From contig JAJDBW010000024.1 of NCBI GenBank assembly GCA_029261155.1, positions 1 through 64,000 on the forward strand: a stretch of DNA of 64,000 nucleotides, read 5' to 3'. The notes under the pieces are model-generated. The model saw nothing but the letters and a program-made list of their open reading frames with translations. It had not been told where the DNA came from and ran no database searches. This DNA is from Nitrospirota bacterium. Its GTDB lineage: Bacteria; Nitrospirota; Nitrospiria; SBBL01; JAADHI01. The stretch's first letter is position 1. Each line of letters opens with the position of its first letter. A program made the translations under genes and the position numbers. Positions 11,473 to 22,038 of the stretch are shown here, one piece after another.

Positions 11473-11973
11473 TTAAGAAAGGGTGGCCAAGGCTGCGTCG
11501 AAGTTCGGCTCTTGGGTGATTTCCGGAACCTGTTCGGTGTAGGACACATTGCCCGTTTTGTCGACAATAACAATGGCCCTCGACAAAACACCCGCAAGCG
11601 GTCCTGTGGAGATTAAGGCACCGTAGTTTTTACCGAAATCCGGGGCACGAAAAACCGAGAGCGGCACCACATTGTTTAAGCCTTCGGCACCACAAAATCG
11701 CCCGAGGGCAAAAGGCAAGTCCGCCGAAATACAGAGCACAACCGTATCGGCCAATTTAGAGGCCTCTTCATTAAAGCGTTTCACCGATCCGGCACAAACG
11801 GGTGTATCGATGCTAGGAAAGATATTAAGCACAACCCGCTTCCCGGCAAAATCGCCAAGCTTCACCTCGGACAAATCGTTCTTCACCAAGGTAAACGCGG
11901 GTGCCTTGCTTCCAACCGCGGGCAAATCGCCGACGGTTTCGATGGGATTCCCTTTGAGTGTGATTTTTGCCAT
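11473..11973 (-). CDS. tpx: Thiol peroxidase Tpx
   Basis: 166 aa; [20 protein letters not shown] active site; [16 protein letters not shown] resolving Cys. Confidence 0.93.
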   Translation of the reverse strand: MAKITLKGNPIETVGDLPAVGSKAPAFTLVKNDLSEVKLGDFAGKRVVLNIFPSIDTPVCAGSVKRFNEEASKLADTVVLCISADLPFALGRFCGAEGLNNVVPLSVFRAPDFGKNYGALISTGPLAGVLSRAIVIVDKTGNVSYTEQVPEITQEPNFDAALATLS

Positions 11974-12308
11974 AGTTCCTCTCCTTTTTTTTGAAGTATG
12001 ATTTAAACGGGTCGGGCCGATACTAGAAAATGCAGGCCTCTCCCTGATGGTGGGTATTCGGTCTCCTTTGCGATTCTAACAGGCATATAGATACAGGAAG
12101 CGATGCCTACTGTGCAAGCGCTCTCTTTGAAACCATCCTATGACTCAGGATTTAGGGCTGAGCTTCATCGCGTTTCCCACATCGTCCAGGTCTCTGCCTT
12201 TAGGAAGCGCGTCGTCCGATGAGCGGCTTGAGCGTCCTTTTTCAATTCCGGTACGAAATGCTCTGAAATGGGCCCTTTATTTTATTTTAATTTTTTGTTG
12301 AATTTACT

Positions 12309-12337
12309 TTGACATTCCCAGATCGAATCGTTAGAAT
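12309..12337 (+). promoter_or_regulatory. Sigma70-type promoter for the HU gene
   Basis: TTGACA - 17 nt - TAGAAT, upstream of the ATG at 12384 with an AGGAGG-type RBS. Confidence 0.7.
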
Positions 12338-12383
12338 TCACACCCAGTCTACCGATTAGGCCAATCCAATAGGAGGGAACATC

Positions 12384-12662
12384 ATGACCAAAGGGGAATT
12401 GATCGATCAACTATCGAAATCTGCATCCAAAAGTGGCGTCAGCAAAAAAACGGTCGAAGCGATCGTGTCGGAAACCTTCGAGACCATCGGAAAAACGATT
12501 AAGAAGGCTGGACGTTTCAGCTACCCGAGTTTTGGAACCTTTACCGTCACGAAGCGCGCCGCGCGTAAAGGCCGAAATCCTCAGACTGGAGAACCCATTA
12601 AGATCAAGGCATCCAAGTCGATCAAATTCAAACCCGCTCCCGTTTTAAAAGGAAAGCTATAA
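12384..12662 (+). CDS. HU-family DNA-binding protein
   Basis: 92 aa; GRFSYPSFGTFTVTKRAARKGRNPQTGEPIKI. Confidence 0.93.
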   Translation: MTKGELIDQLSKSASKSGVSKKTVEAIVSETFETIGKTIKKAGRFSYPSFGTFTVTKRAARKGRNPQTGEPIKIKASKSIKFKPAPVLKGKL

Positions 12663-12744
12663 TCTCTAAACGAATCAAACCTTAAGATCCCAGCACCGCT
12701 TAATTTAAAAAATTCAATTCAAAACGCAGTGTGTCTTCGCTTAT

Positions 12745-12787
12745 CAAGCGCATTGAGGGATTTTTAAACCTTCCCTCAATGCGCTTG
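12745..12787. repeat. Perfect 16-bp inverted repeat downstream of HU
   Basis: CAAGCGCATTGAGGGA / TCCCTCAATGCGCTTG with an 11-nt loop. Confidence 0.8.
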
Positions 12788-12927
12788 TGGAAGAAGGCTC
12801 CCTGGTTCACAAGGCAGCACAGTTTTTTGATCCCCTGTTCCAAGCCCTATCTCTAAACTTTAAAAAACCTCTTTCCTTTATAATTCGCAGAACCTTCGGA
12901 TCCGCTCTCCACATGAGTCATTCGCAC

Positions 12928-12952
12928 AAAAAAAAAGCCGCTTCGCAGCGGC
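12928..12952 (-). terminator. Rho-independent terminator downstream of tRNA-fMet
   Basis: Minus strand GCCGCTGCGAAGCGGC followed by a run of nine T. Confidence 0.85.
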
Positions 12953-12980
12953 CTTAAACTAATCTATTTTTGTGAGATAT

Positions 12981-13057
<77 letters not shown>

Positions 13058-13169
13058 GACGCATCGTAGCAAAAGGGGTGATTCAAGTCAAGGATAGTGT
13101 ATATCGAAACAGTGGATTCCATCGATTGTGATTCCGAATTTTTGAATACGACGCCGGGCGATCCTTTGC

Positions 13170-14615
13170 TTAAGTCCTCGGGGGCGAGTTCATAAAACAG
13201 AGCCTGAAGCACGATCCCTGAGAAACCTTGCTCTCGACAGAAATCTCTCCGCCATGGGCCTCTACAATTTTTTTCACAATCGAGAGGCCAAGGCCCGTTC
13301 CGCCGAGATCTCTTGATCGGCTGCGATCGGCGCGATAAAAACGTTCGAAGATGCGCGTCAAGTCGCGTTCCGGAATACCGATCCCATTATCTTCAATCTG
13401 TAGGACAACCGAACCTTCCCCGGCCTTCGCGCTAATCCGAATTTCCCCAGAGGCCTCGGTATACTTGATCGCATTGTCGAGGAGGTTCGTCAATACGACA
13501 TTAAGCTTTTCAGGATCGGCCATCAGTGTGAGATCAGGGGGAACCGACAGGCTCATGTGCTGTTTTTTCTGGTCGGCCCGAGGCTTAAACAACATCACAA
13601 CCCGCTCAAGCGCATCTAAAAGATCGAGTTTAACCGGTCGCGCCCGATCGAGTCCGGATTCAATTCGCGAGAGTTGCAAGAGGTCCTCGACAATCCGCTC
13701 CATGCGCGTACTATTTTTTTGCAGAATCTGCAGAAAGGCGATCGCCTGTTTCTGATCGGCAATGCCTCCATCGATGAGGGTTTCGATATAGCCCTTGATG
13801 ATAGAAATCGGCGTCCGCAGTTCGTGAGAGATATTGGCCACAAAATCGGATTGAATTTCCTCCTGCCGCTTCTTTTCGGTAATGTCGTGAAAAACCAGCA
13901 CCACCGATCCGTGCTCAAAGGGTTGAGCCACGGAAGCCTGAACCTCCAATGCCTGCCTGTGCGGAATGTCGAGGCGAATTTCGCAAGCCCGAGGCTCGCC
14001 GCTTTCAATCACCGCATCAACTAAAGCATTGAGCGAATGATGCCGCAGTTTTTCGTAATGGTATCCTCCAATCATCTCGTTTCGACTTTGACCAAAAAGC
14101 TTCTCGAAGGCTGGATTCACCAGCACAATCCGCCCCAAATCATCGAGAACCAAAACCCCCTCCACCATGTCAGAGAGAATCGAGAGGACCTTTAATCGCT
14201 CGTCCGAAAGAAATTGGATGCGAGATTCGAGGTGCTCGCTCATTTCGTTAAAACATTCTTCCAGGGGCTGGAAAATCTCCGATTCGAGGCGAAGCGGGTG
14301 TTCGAATTTTCCCTTTAAAATCTCTTCGATGGAGGCCGTCATATGAGAAATCGGTGCGACGATGCGCTTCGAGAAGGAAAGACCATAGAGGAGGGCGATA
14401 GAAACACTCGTGGCCGAAGCCGGAACAAAATAGAGAAAGAATAGGCCGAGATCCCGACCCAGATCGAAAAACCAAAAGGCGAGCCCTCCCATCAAAGAAA
14501 CAAGCAATAGAGACAAAAATAGAAAGGGATAGATGAGACGCCATTTTATACGGGCAAAAGAAAGCCCGAATCGGCGAATGGCTTCTCTTGGCTTAGGGTT
14601 TGACGATTTCACCAT
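13170..14615 (-). CDS. Sensor histidine kinase (HAMP-PAS-HisKA-HATPase; PhoR-like)
   Basis: VANISHELRTPISIIKGYIETL, DNGIGI, GGTGLGLSIVKKIVEAHGG. Confidence 0.93.
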   Translation of the reverse strand: MVKSSNPKPREAIRRFGLSFARIKWRLIYPFLFLSLLLVSLMGGLAFWFFDLGRDLGLFFLYFVPASATSVSIALLYGLSFSKRIVAPISHMTASIEEILKGKFEHPLRLESEIFQPLEECFNEMSEHLESRIQFLSDERLKVLSILSDMVEGVLVLDDLGRIVLVNPAFEKLFGQSRNEMIGGYHYEKLRHHSLNALVDAVIESGEPRACEIRLDIPHRQALEVQASVAQPFEHGSVVLVFHDITEKKRQEEIQSDFVANISHELRTPISIIKGYIETLIDGGIADQKQAIAFLQILQKNSTRMERIVEDLLQLSRIESGLDRARPVKLDLLDALERVVMLFKPRADQKKQHMSLSVPPDLTLMADPEKLNVVLTNLLDNAIKYTEASGEIRISAKAGEGSVVLQIEDNGIGIPERDLTRIFERFYRADRSRSRDLGGTGLGLSIVKKIVEAHGGEISVESKVSQGSCFRLCFMNSPPRT

Positions 14616-14706
14616 AACAAATACCCTGGACCCGTGCTTGATGATCCGCCAAGGCCCGTCCGGTTAAACAAGGGTCTTTCGATAAATCTTGTGAATCCAT
14701 TCAGCC

Positions 14707-15387
14707 TTAAGGATCGAGCAGCTTATAACCCAGTGAGGGAAGCGTTTCGATCGCCGTGGCCAGGATTGGAATTTTCGTTCTCAAGCGACGGATGTGCACA
14801 TCCACCGTTCGCGTCGTCCCATAATATTCATAGCCCCACACCGATTGGAGAAGGGCATCGCGGGTTAACACCTTTCCTTTGTTAATAATGAACTGAGCCA
14901 ATAATGAGAATTCTTTTGCGCGTAAGACCACCGGAGACCCTTTGGCCCGAACTTCATGGCGATTCATGTCCAGCGTAATATCCCGATAGACATAAACGTG
15001 ATCGCTTTCTTCGTGGGTCGTCCGCCTTAAAAGCGCTTTAACCCGTGCGACCAACTCTTTCGGGGAAAAAGGCTTGGTCATATAATCGTCTGCCCCCAAT
15101 TCCAAGCCAAGCACCTTATCGCTTTCGTCATCCAGCGCGGTCAGCAGGATGATGGGGAGCGCGACCGTCTTTGCATTCTTCCGGATTTGTCTGCAGACCT
15201 GAAGGCCGTTTCCGCCCGGCATCATAATATCGAGAATCATCAGGGCGATCTCGCCCCCGCTGAGCCCCCTTAAAGCCTCGTTTCCGCTAGACGCACAGAC
15301 CGGCTCGAAACCCGCCTTTTTAAGATGATGGGCGATCAAACGAGTCAAATCGGGCTCGTCGTCAACCACCATGATTTTCTGAGACAT
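14707..15387 (-). CDS. OmpR/PhoB-family response regulator
   Basis: MVVDDEPD receiver, LDIMMPGGNG, C-terminal wHTH (SVWGYEYYGTTRTVDVHIRRLRTKI). Confidence 0.93.
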   Translation of the reverse strand: MSQKIMVVDDEPDLTRLIAHHLKKAGFEPVCASSGNEALRGLSGGEIALMILDIMMPGGNGLQVCRQIRKNAKTVALPIILLTALDDESDKVLGLELGADDYMTKPFSPKELVARVKALLRRTTHEESDHVYVYRDITLDMNRHEVRAKGSPVVLRAKEFSLLAQFIINKGKVLTRDALLQSVWGYEYYGTTRTVDVHIRRLRTKIPILATAIETLPSLGYKLLDP

Positions 15388-15531
15388 GATCCCATCCATA
15401 AAAAAATGATCTTAGCATAGCCGCATTATGAGGAACAAATAACCGCAAATGAATCGGAAAACGGCATCTCGATCATCTTGCGGCTTGGGACAATATATGC
15501 TACAAAATTAGAAAGACATGAAAATCGAAAA

Positions 15532-16041
15532 ATGAAAAAAGAAGAAGATCTTTTTTACGATCTGTTCGATTCACCCATCGGCCCCCTCTGGATAGTCTCT
15601 GTCCAAGCCGGCCTTGCCTACCTCCTCTGGCATCGGAGCGAAGCCGCGATGCGCGCTGAATTACGCGACCGCACCGGTCGCCACCCGAAAAAAAGCGCGC
15701 GTTACGCCAAACCATGGCGCTCAAGCTTAAAACGTTATTTTTCCGGCGAGCAAGTCGTTTTTCGAGAGGCCATCGCCTTCCTCGAAGGCACGCCCTTCCA
15801 ACATGCAGTGTGGCAAAATCTTATGCACATCCCCTATGGAAAAGTCAGCACGTATCGCTCAGTCTCCCAAAAACTAAACAAGCCGAGCGCCGCCCGCGCC
15901 GTAGGCAACGCCTGTGGAAAAAACCCGCTGCCCATCGTGGTGCCTTGTCACCGGGTCGTTCGGGAAGACGGCACCCTGGGGGGTTATACGGGAGGCATCG
16001 GCATTAAAACCCACTTGTTAAAAATTGAAGGCGTTCTATAG
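15532..16041 (+). CDS. ogt: Methylated-DNA--protein-cysteine methyltransferase
   Basis: PIVVPCHRVV active site; GKVSTYRSVSQKL; start chosen at MKKEEDLF. Confidence 0.9.
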   Translation: MKKEEDLFYDLFDSPIGPLWIVSVQAGLAYLLWHRSEAAMRAELRDRTGRHPKKSARYAKPWRSSLKRYFSGEQVVFREAIAFLEGTPFQHAVWQNLMHIPYGKVSTYRSVSQKLNKPSAARAVGNACGKNPLPIVVPCHRVVREDGTLGGYTGGIGIKTHLLKIEGVL

Positions 16042-16101
16042 TCCCATTGACAGCAGATCCTATTCCCATCGTTCGCGCCGCATTACCGGAGGAAAAAAAA
16101 G

Positions 16102-17532
16102 ATGAGCCCATCCAACGCCAGCCGCAGTGTCACATTGAGGATCAGGTTTCCAAATCAAATCGGGATGCTTGGAAAAATCACATCGGCCATCGGAAAAACC
16201 GGTGGCGATATCGAGGCCATCGATATCGCAAATGCCGACCGCGGCATGATTATTCGGGACATTACCGTCAAGACACGAGACGATGACCACCTCAAAGAGA
16301 TTGAAACCGGGCTTAAAACCATCCCGGATGTGGAACTGGTTCACTTGTCCGATCGGACCTTTCTATTACACCTCGGCGGCAAGATCGCCATTCAAAACAA
16401 GGTGCCTTTAAAGACGCGGGACGACCTCTCCCGTGTTTATACGCCTGGCGTGGCACAAATCTGCCTGGCCATCCACGAGAACAAAAGCAAGGCCTTTTCC
16501 CTGACGATTAAAAAGAACAGCGTCTTGATTGTCTCCGACGGCTCGGCCGTGCTGGGGCTGGGAAATATCGGGCCGGAAGCGGCGATGCCGGTAATGGAAG
16601 GTAAGGCCATGCTGTTTAAGGAGTTTGGCAAGATCGACGCCTATCCCATCTGCCTGAAAACGCAAGACAGCGACGAAATCGTGGAAACCATCGAACGGAT
16701 TTCCACGGGCTTTGGCGGGGTGAATTTGGAAGACATCTCCTCGCCGCGCTGTTTCGAAATCGAGGCCCGGTTAAAAGAACGCCTCGACATCCCCGTCTTT
16801 CACGACGATCAGCACGGCACGGCCATCGTGGTACTGGGCGCGCTCTTAAACGCCGTCAAAGTCGTTAAAAAGGAAATCTCCGATTTAAAGGTGGTGATCA
16901 ACGGCGTCGGCGCAGCGGGCGTGGCCATCGCCGAAATCCTTTTGGCCTCCGGCGTGCGGGAGATTACCGGCTGCGACCGGGAAGGGATCATTTACAAAGG
17001 CCGCGAAAAGGGGATGAACGACATTAAGCTGCAGTTCGCGGAAAAGACCAACGCAAAACAGGCGAAGGGGAATTTAAGCGCCGCGCTCGAAGGCGCCGAT
17101 TTGTTCATCGGGGTCTCGTCCGCCGGGGTACTGACACAGGATGCCCTCAAAAAAATGGCGCGCGATCCGATCGTGTTCGCCTTGGCCAATCCCACGCCGG
17201 AAATCATGCCGGAAGAAACCGTCGGCCTGGTCCGGGTCATGGCGACGGGGCGTTCGGACTACTCGAACCAAATCAACAATGTACTGGTCTTCCCGGGCAT
17301 CTTCCGGGGCGCGCTCGATGTGAGGGCCTCCGTGATCAATACCGAAATGAAGCTGGCGGCCGCCCATGGCATCGCTTCGATTATTCCGGAAGAAGAACTT
17401 TCGGAAGATTACATTGTCCCTGGGGTCTTTAATAACCGGGTGGCTAAAATTGTATCGCAGAAAGTGGCCGAAGCGGCCATCGCCACCGGCGTCGCCCGTC
17501 GAATCAAGAAAACCACGACCAGGCAACTCTGA
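16102..17532 (+). CDS. NAD(P)-dependent malic enzyme with N-terminal ACT domain
   Basis: ACT-like N-terminus; DLSRVYTPGVAQIC, DGSAVLGLGNIGP, FHDDQHGTAIVVLGALLNA. Confidence 0.92.
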   Translation: MSPSNASRSVTLRIRFPNQIGMLGKITSAIGKTGGDIEAIDIANADRGMIIRDITVKTRDDDHLKEIETGLKTIPDVELVHLSDRTFLLHLGGKIAIQNKVPLKTRDDLSRVYTPGVAQICLAIHENKSKAFSLTIKKNSVLIVSDGSAVLGLGNIGPEAAMPVMEGKAMLFKEFGKIDAYPICLKTQDSDEIVETIERISTGFGGVNLEDISSPRCFEIEARLKERLDIPVFHDDQHGTAIVVLGALLNAVKVVKKEISDLKVVINGVGAAGVAIAEILLASGVREITGCDREGIIYKGREKGMNDIKLQFAEKTNAKQAKGNLSAALEGADLFIGVSSAGVLTQDALKKMARDPIVFALANPTPEIMPEETVGLVRVMATGRSDYSNQINNVLVFPGIFRGALDVRASVINTEMKLAAAHGIASIIPEEELSEDYIVPGVFNNRVAKIVSQKVAEAAIATGVARRIKKTTTRQL

Positions 17533-17556
17533 TCCCACAAACGCGCTGCGATTCGA

Positions 17557-18387
17557 TCAGGCCTTCTGTTTTTCTTCGCGCCGCCGCGGAATAAAAATCG
17601 AGAGTAATAAGACCACGGTCATCAGCAAGACGATTGTTGCCCCGGAAGGGATATCAAGCCAGTAAGACAGGAGAACCCCCAACCAAGAAGAACTCACCCC
17701 AATCCCCGCCGAATAAAACATCATCTCGCGCATGGTATGGGCCCATTGCCGCGCCGCCGCCGCCGGAATCACCAAGAGGGCAAAGACCAGAATGGAACCC
17801 ACCGCCTTTAGTGAAATCACCACCGTTAAGGCCAGGAGATAGAGAAAGACAAGCGACAAGCGCCGCGCCGGAATGCCGCTGGCCTCCGCCATATCCTGAT
17901 CGAAGGCAATGAAGTGGAATTCCTTGAAAAAGAGAAAAAAGACCGTCAGGATGGCGGCGGAGAGCAGCAAAATCATGCGGAGATCGGCCGTGGTTACCGA
18001 TAAGATGCTGCCGAATAGATAGCCATAGAGCTCGGGGCGATAGCCCTTCATTAAACCGATAAAAAGAATGGCCAAGGCCATGGTGGCGGTATAAAAAATC
18101 CCGATGGATACATCGGGTTTCATGCGGCCTTTTTCTTGAACCAGACCGGTAATCCATACCGTCCCCAATCCGAAGAGCACCGCCATCAAAAAAGGATCGC
18201 TCCCGATGAGATAGGCCAGGGCCACTCCGGCAAAGGCCGCATGCGCCGTTCCGGCCCCGACGAAGGTGAGTCCTTTTAAAACGGCAAAGACGCCGATGAG
18301 CGAGCAAACCAAGCCAATGAAAAAAGAGGCAAGAAAGGCCCGTTGCATAAAGCCGTAGGACAGAATTTCAATGATGGTGTGTGTCAT
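17557..18387 (-). CDS. znuB: Zinc/manganese ABC transporter permease (ZnuB-like)
   Basis: ABC-3 family membrane protein; overlaps the ATPase gene. Confidence 0.88.
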   Translation of the reverse strand: MTHTIIEILSYGFMQRAFLASFFIGLVCSLIGVFAVLKGLTFVGAGTAHAAFAGVALAYLIGSDPFLMAVLFGLGTVWITGLVQEKGRMKPDVSIGIFYTATMALAILFIGLMKGYRPELYGYLFGSILSVTTADLRMILLLSAAILTVFFLFFKEFHFIAFDQDMAEASGIPARRLSLVFLYLLALTVVISLKAVGSILVFALLVIPAAAARQWAHTMREMMFYSAGIGVSSSWLGVLLSYWLDIPSGATIVLLMTVVLLLSIFIPRRREEKQKA

Positions 18388-19159
18388 GAACGATGGTGTA
18401 GGGCGTTCGCTCCCCCTCCGTAATAATGACCTCTTGCCCGTACACCGGCGCCAAGATCGCTTGGGTGAGAATCTCGGCAGGCGGGCCCTTGCCGTAGAGC
18501 CGCGTTTTCAAAAGGACGATGGTGTCAACGATAGGGCTAATGAGGTTGATGTCGTGCGTCACCAGCACAATGGTCAGGTGGTACTGCTGGTGAAGGCGAC
18601 GGACGAGCTGAATCAAACGGTGCTGGGCCTCGGCATCGATACCCGTCGTCGGCTCGTCCATGAGAAGCACTTGCGGCTTTTGTGCAAGCGCACGCGCGAT
18701 CAAGACCCGCTGCTGCTGCCCACCCGAAAGCTGACCAAAAGCATAGGATCGAAAATCCGCCATCCCCACCGCTTCGAGGGCCTCTTCGACAATCTTACGA
18801 TCCTCCGAGGACGGTCTTTTCAGAAGTCCGATCGCCCCGTAGCGGCCCATCATCGCCACTTCCCAGGCCGTAATTGGAAATTGGTCGTCGCTCCCTTCCA
18901 TCTGGGGAAGATAACCGATCCGCGCCCGATGATGGCAACGCATATCTTCGCAGGCGCAGTCGAATATTTGAAGGGTCCCTTTCACCGGGACGATCAGACC
19001 CAGCAGGCCCTTTAATAGGGTCGTCTTTCCCGAACCGTTGGGCCCAATTACTCCCACAAATTCGCCTTCGGCGATGTCGAGGCTGATGTCTTCGAGCGCC
19101 AGCTTGCCATTAAAGGCGAAGCTCGCATTTTTAATTTGAATAATCGGACTCTGCGCCAC
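18368..19159 (-). CDS. znuC: Metal ABC transporter ATP-binding protein (ZnuC-like)
   Basis: GPNGSGKTT, LSGGQQQRV, LLMDEPTTGID. Confidence 0.9.
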   Translation of the reverse strand: MAQSPIIQIKNASFAFNGKLALEDISLDIAEGEFVGVIGPNGSGKTTLLKGLLGLIVPVKGTLQIFDCACEDMRCHHRARIGYLPQMEGSDDQFPITAWEVAMMGRYGAIGLLKRPSSEDRKIVEEALEAVGMADFRSYAFGQLSGGQQQRVLIARALAQKPQVLLMDEPTTGIDAEAQHRLIQLVRRLHQQYHLTIVLVTHDINLISPIVDTIVLLKTRLYGKGPPAEILTQAILAPVYGQEVIITEGERTPYTIVHDTHHH

Positions 19160-20122
19160 TTAAGCCCCCCCCAAGGCTGCAACCAAGGTTTCGATATTGT
19201 AGCGGATGAGATCGAGATAATGTTCCGTCCCCGGAATCGCGCCCGGCAAGGGCGACAGCGAAACGATGCGCACGCCCGTTTCCTGGGCCAAGATCTGGGG
19301 TATTTTTTGATTCAACTGCGGTTCCGACACGACGACCTTGATGCCTTCTTGTTTGATCAGCCGAATCAGTTGGCCCATCCGTTTCGGCGAAGGTTCGCTG
19401 CCGACCTGGCTCAAGATATTTCCTTTGATGACAAAACCGAAGCGCCGCGCAAAGTAGGGCCAAGCCGGGTGGTGGGTGATGATCGCCCTATCCTGAAGCC
19501 CATTCACCTTAGCCTGCAAGTTCTTTTGGAGGACGTCCAAGCGATCGATATAAGCCGCTGCGTTTTTCCGGTAATCCGCTTCGTGGATCGCATCCGCAGC
19601 GATGAGGCCCTTTGTGATGACGGCAATCATCATCTTCACATTTTCGGGGTCGAGCCAGATGTGTGGGTTGCCCTGTGCATGGTCGTCCCCGTGATCATCC
19701 GCATGGCCTTCGTCATCTTTTATTAAAGCCACGCCGTTGGAGGTCGTCACAATGGGCAGGTCGGGCCGGTTGGCGTTTTCGATCAGGGAAGCGGCCCAGA
19801 TCTCTAAGCCCAATCCGATTTTGATTAAGAGATCGGCATTTTGAATCGAGAGGATATCGCTCGGCTTTGGGCTGTAGGTATGTTCACTCTCGAAACCGGT
19901 AATCAGTGAAACAACCCGAACATGAGGCCCGCCCACCGCTTCCGTAAAATCCTTCAAAACGGGTAGCGTTGCCACCACGGCCAGAGGCTCTGCGGCTTGA
20001 GCGGCTCTCGGTAAAATTGTCCCGCAAAGAAGTGAGAAAACAATGAAAACGTGGGGTATTTTACTGGCAGTGAAAGGGAAAGACATCCAGGATAGATACA
20101 TGATATAGGGGGAGATGCGCAA
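19160..20122 (-). CDS. znuA: Metal ABC transporter substrate-binding protein (ZnuA-like)
   Basis: His-rich loop EGHADDHGDDHAQGNPHIWLDPENV; FESEHTYSPKPSDI. Confidence 0.9.
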   Translation of the reverse strand: MRISPYIMYLSWMSFPFTASKIPHVFIVFSLLCGTILPRAAQAAEPLAVVATLPVLKDFTEAVGGPHVRVVSLITGFESEHTYSPKPSDILSIQNADLLIKIGLGLEIWAASLIENANRPDLPIVTTSNGVALIKDDEGHADDHGDDHAQGNPHIWLDPENVKMMIAVITKGLIAADAIHEADYRKNAAAYIDRLDVLQKNLQAKVNGLQDRAIITHHPAWPYFARRFGFVIKGNILSQVGSEPSPKRMGQLIRLIKQEGIKVVVSEPQLNQKIPQILAQETGVRIVSLSPLPGAIPGTEHYLDLIRYNIETLVAALGGA

Positions 20123-20238
20123 GTCAATTCGATGGATGCTTAAGCGGTAAGACTTAAAATCACCCGAGCGGCGCCAAATCTTGCCCGGACCATCCCCAAA
20201 GTTCTCCTTCCGAATATTGTCGATCTCGAGAATTCCTT

Positions 20239-21774
20239 TCAGGGAAGCATCGGTCCAGAGGGCCTCGATATGGGATTCTTTTCTTCTAGGTTTTTGCGCC
20301 GTTGACGGGCGCCGCCGTATTCGAAAACCAGCCCGGCGAGCGCGGGCGAGCGTGTGGCCCGAAGGACGACAGCGCTTGCCCTCAGGGGACGCGTCGGACG
20401 GACTTCTTTAATCCGCGATAGAAAAGCGGCGAAGACGATAAAACGCCCAAGCGTCGAAATGAGGAAAATCGTATAAAAGGCATCGTGCGAACTGAAGTGC
20501 GGTCGACCGACGGCCAAGGCTGATTCGATAAAAGACACCAGCCATCCACCAAAACTAATCCCTAAAAACACACCCAGGGCAGCCAAAACATTGTGGACAG
20601 CCAAATAGGTCACCCGCTTGCTCGCGGGCACCAAATCGTAAAGAAAATTGGCGGCGCTTAAATTAAATCCCGCCCAAAAAAAACCAGTCAAGGCCTGGAT
20701 GACGATGAGATAGGCCAGGTTTTCCGAAAAAACCCAGGCCGCCGGTACAAAGGAGACAATGCAGCCCGTCACCACTAGAATCAGCCGGTTACCGAAGGCG
20801 TCCCCCAACCTGCCCCAACTATTAAAGGTGAGGAACTGTGCCAGCATGGAGGCGGCGATTACGGTCATAAAAGCGAAATAAGAAAACTGCAGGTCGCGTA
20901 AGAGATAGACTGCAAAATAGGGCGAGGCAATACCGACCATGCAGTTCATCAGCGCAATAAAGAGAGCGAATTTAAAAAAAGGCGATCCGGAGATGCGCTT
21001 CCAGCCTTCCTTTCCGAGCTTCCATTCGAGCGTGGCCACATGTCCCGGCGGGTCCACCATCCGAGAGAGGAAGTAAACGGAAACGAGGCGGGCGGCGATG
21101 GCGGCAATAAAAACCAGCGCATAGCCGGTAAGGGTTTCACCGCCTTGCTCGAAATAATGGAGCAGGGCCCCCGCCCCGATCAAGGCAATAAAATGAGAGA
21201 TACTCATCAAGCGGTTGCGGAGGGCGAAATAGCGTCCGCGTTGCTTTTCGTCAACCAGGTCGCCCATGAGACTGCTCCACTGCGGGACCGCGAGATTGCC
21301 CACGGCAAAATAGAGGGTAAGGCAGAGGGTGAGCAAAAAAACGGCATAATCTGGAAAAACAAGCGGCAGGACGAAGAGCGGAATCCAAGACAGCGCCTGC
21401 AGCGAGACACCCATGAGGATAATCTGGCGGCGGCTGCCGACAATGTGTCCCAGCCAGGCGGAGAACAATTGGACAAAGGAACCGATTAGCGGCGGCAAGG
21501 CAGATAAGAAGCCCACCTGCTGAGTCGTCGCCTTTAAAAAGAGGGCGAAGGCGGAAAAATAGGTTTCCCCCGCCCCCATCATCACCGAATAGGCCACGCC
21601 ATCCCGTACCGAGGAGCGGAGCGAATCCGCGATTTCCTTCTCACTCGGCCGGGTACTCGCTCCCTTTTCTAGAGTATCGGCCTGTTTGTTCTCCAAAACA
21701 CCCCCACATGCGACACAAAGCGGTTGGTCCCCGCCGAACTCAGAGCCCTTATTGGGCCGAGAGGCAGAATCCAA
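20239..21774 (-). CDS. MFS transporter
   Basis: About 12 TM segments; CVACGGV N-terminal region. Confidence 0.85.
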   Translation of the reverse strand: MDSASRPNKGSEFGGDQPLCVACGGVLENKQADTLEKGASTRPSEKEIADSLRSSVRDGVAYSVMMGAGETYFSAFALFLKATTQQVGFLSALPPLIGSFVQLFSAWLGHIVGSRRQIILMGVSLQALSWIPLFVLPLVFPDYAVFLLTLCLTLYFAVGNLAVPQWSSLMGDLVDEKQRGRYFALRNRLMSISHFIALIGAGALLHYFEQGGETLTGYALVFIAAIAARLVSVYFLSRMVDPPGHVATLEWKLGKEGWKRISGSPFFKFALFIALMNCMVGIASPYFAVYLLRDLQFSYFAFMTVIAASMLAQFLTFNSWGRLGDAFGNRLILVVTGCIVSFVPAAWVFSENLAYLIVIQALTGFFWAGFNLSAANFLYDLVPASKRVTYLAVHNVLAALGVFLGISFGGWLVSFIESALAVGRPHFSSHDAFYTIFLISTLGRFIVFAAFLSRIKEVRPTRPLRASAVVLRATRSPALAGLVFEYGGARQRRKNLEEKNPISRPSGPMLP

Positions 21775-22038
21775 CTAAAATTAATCTGAAAACCGAAAGA
21801 AGACAGTATGATCGTTAGGCTTTATTTTCCGGAAGGCTGAAGGCATTCTACGGTGGCAAAAAAATCTCTCTTCACTCTTGCAATCAGTCTAGCACCCTTT
21901 TGAGGAAGGCGCAGCGTGTTCTAGCATCATCCTATTCCAGTTACGGTTTTATAAACAAGAGGGCGAGGCAAGCTCTGAGCCTAAAATTTAGATCTGCAAG
22001 CCAATCTGGGTTTTATGGTGTGATTTAAGCCTATCTTT

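Noticed and set aside
18371-19015. 214-aa plus-strand ORF antisense to znuC
   Set aside because: Antisense shadow of a clear ABC ATPase gene
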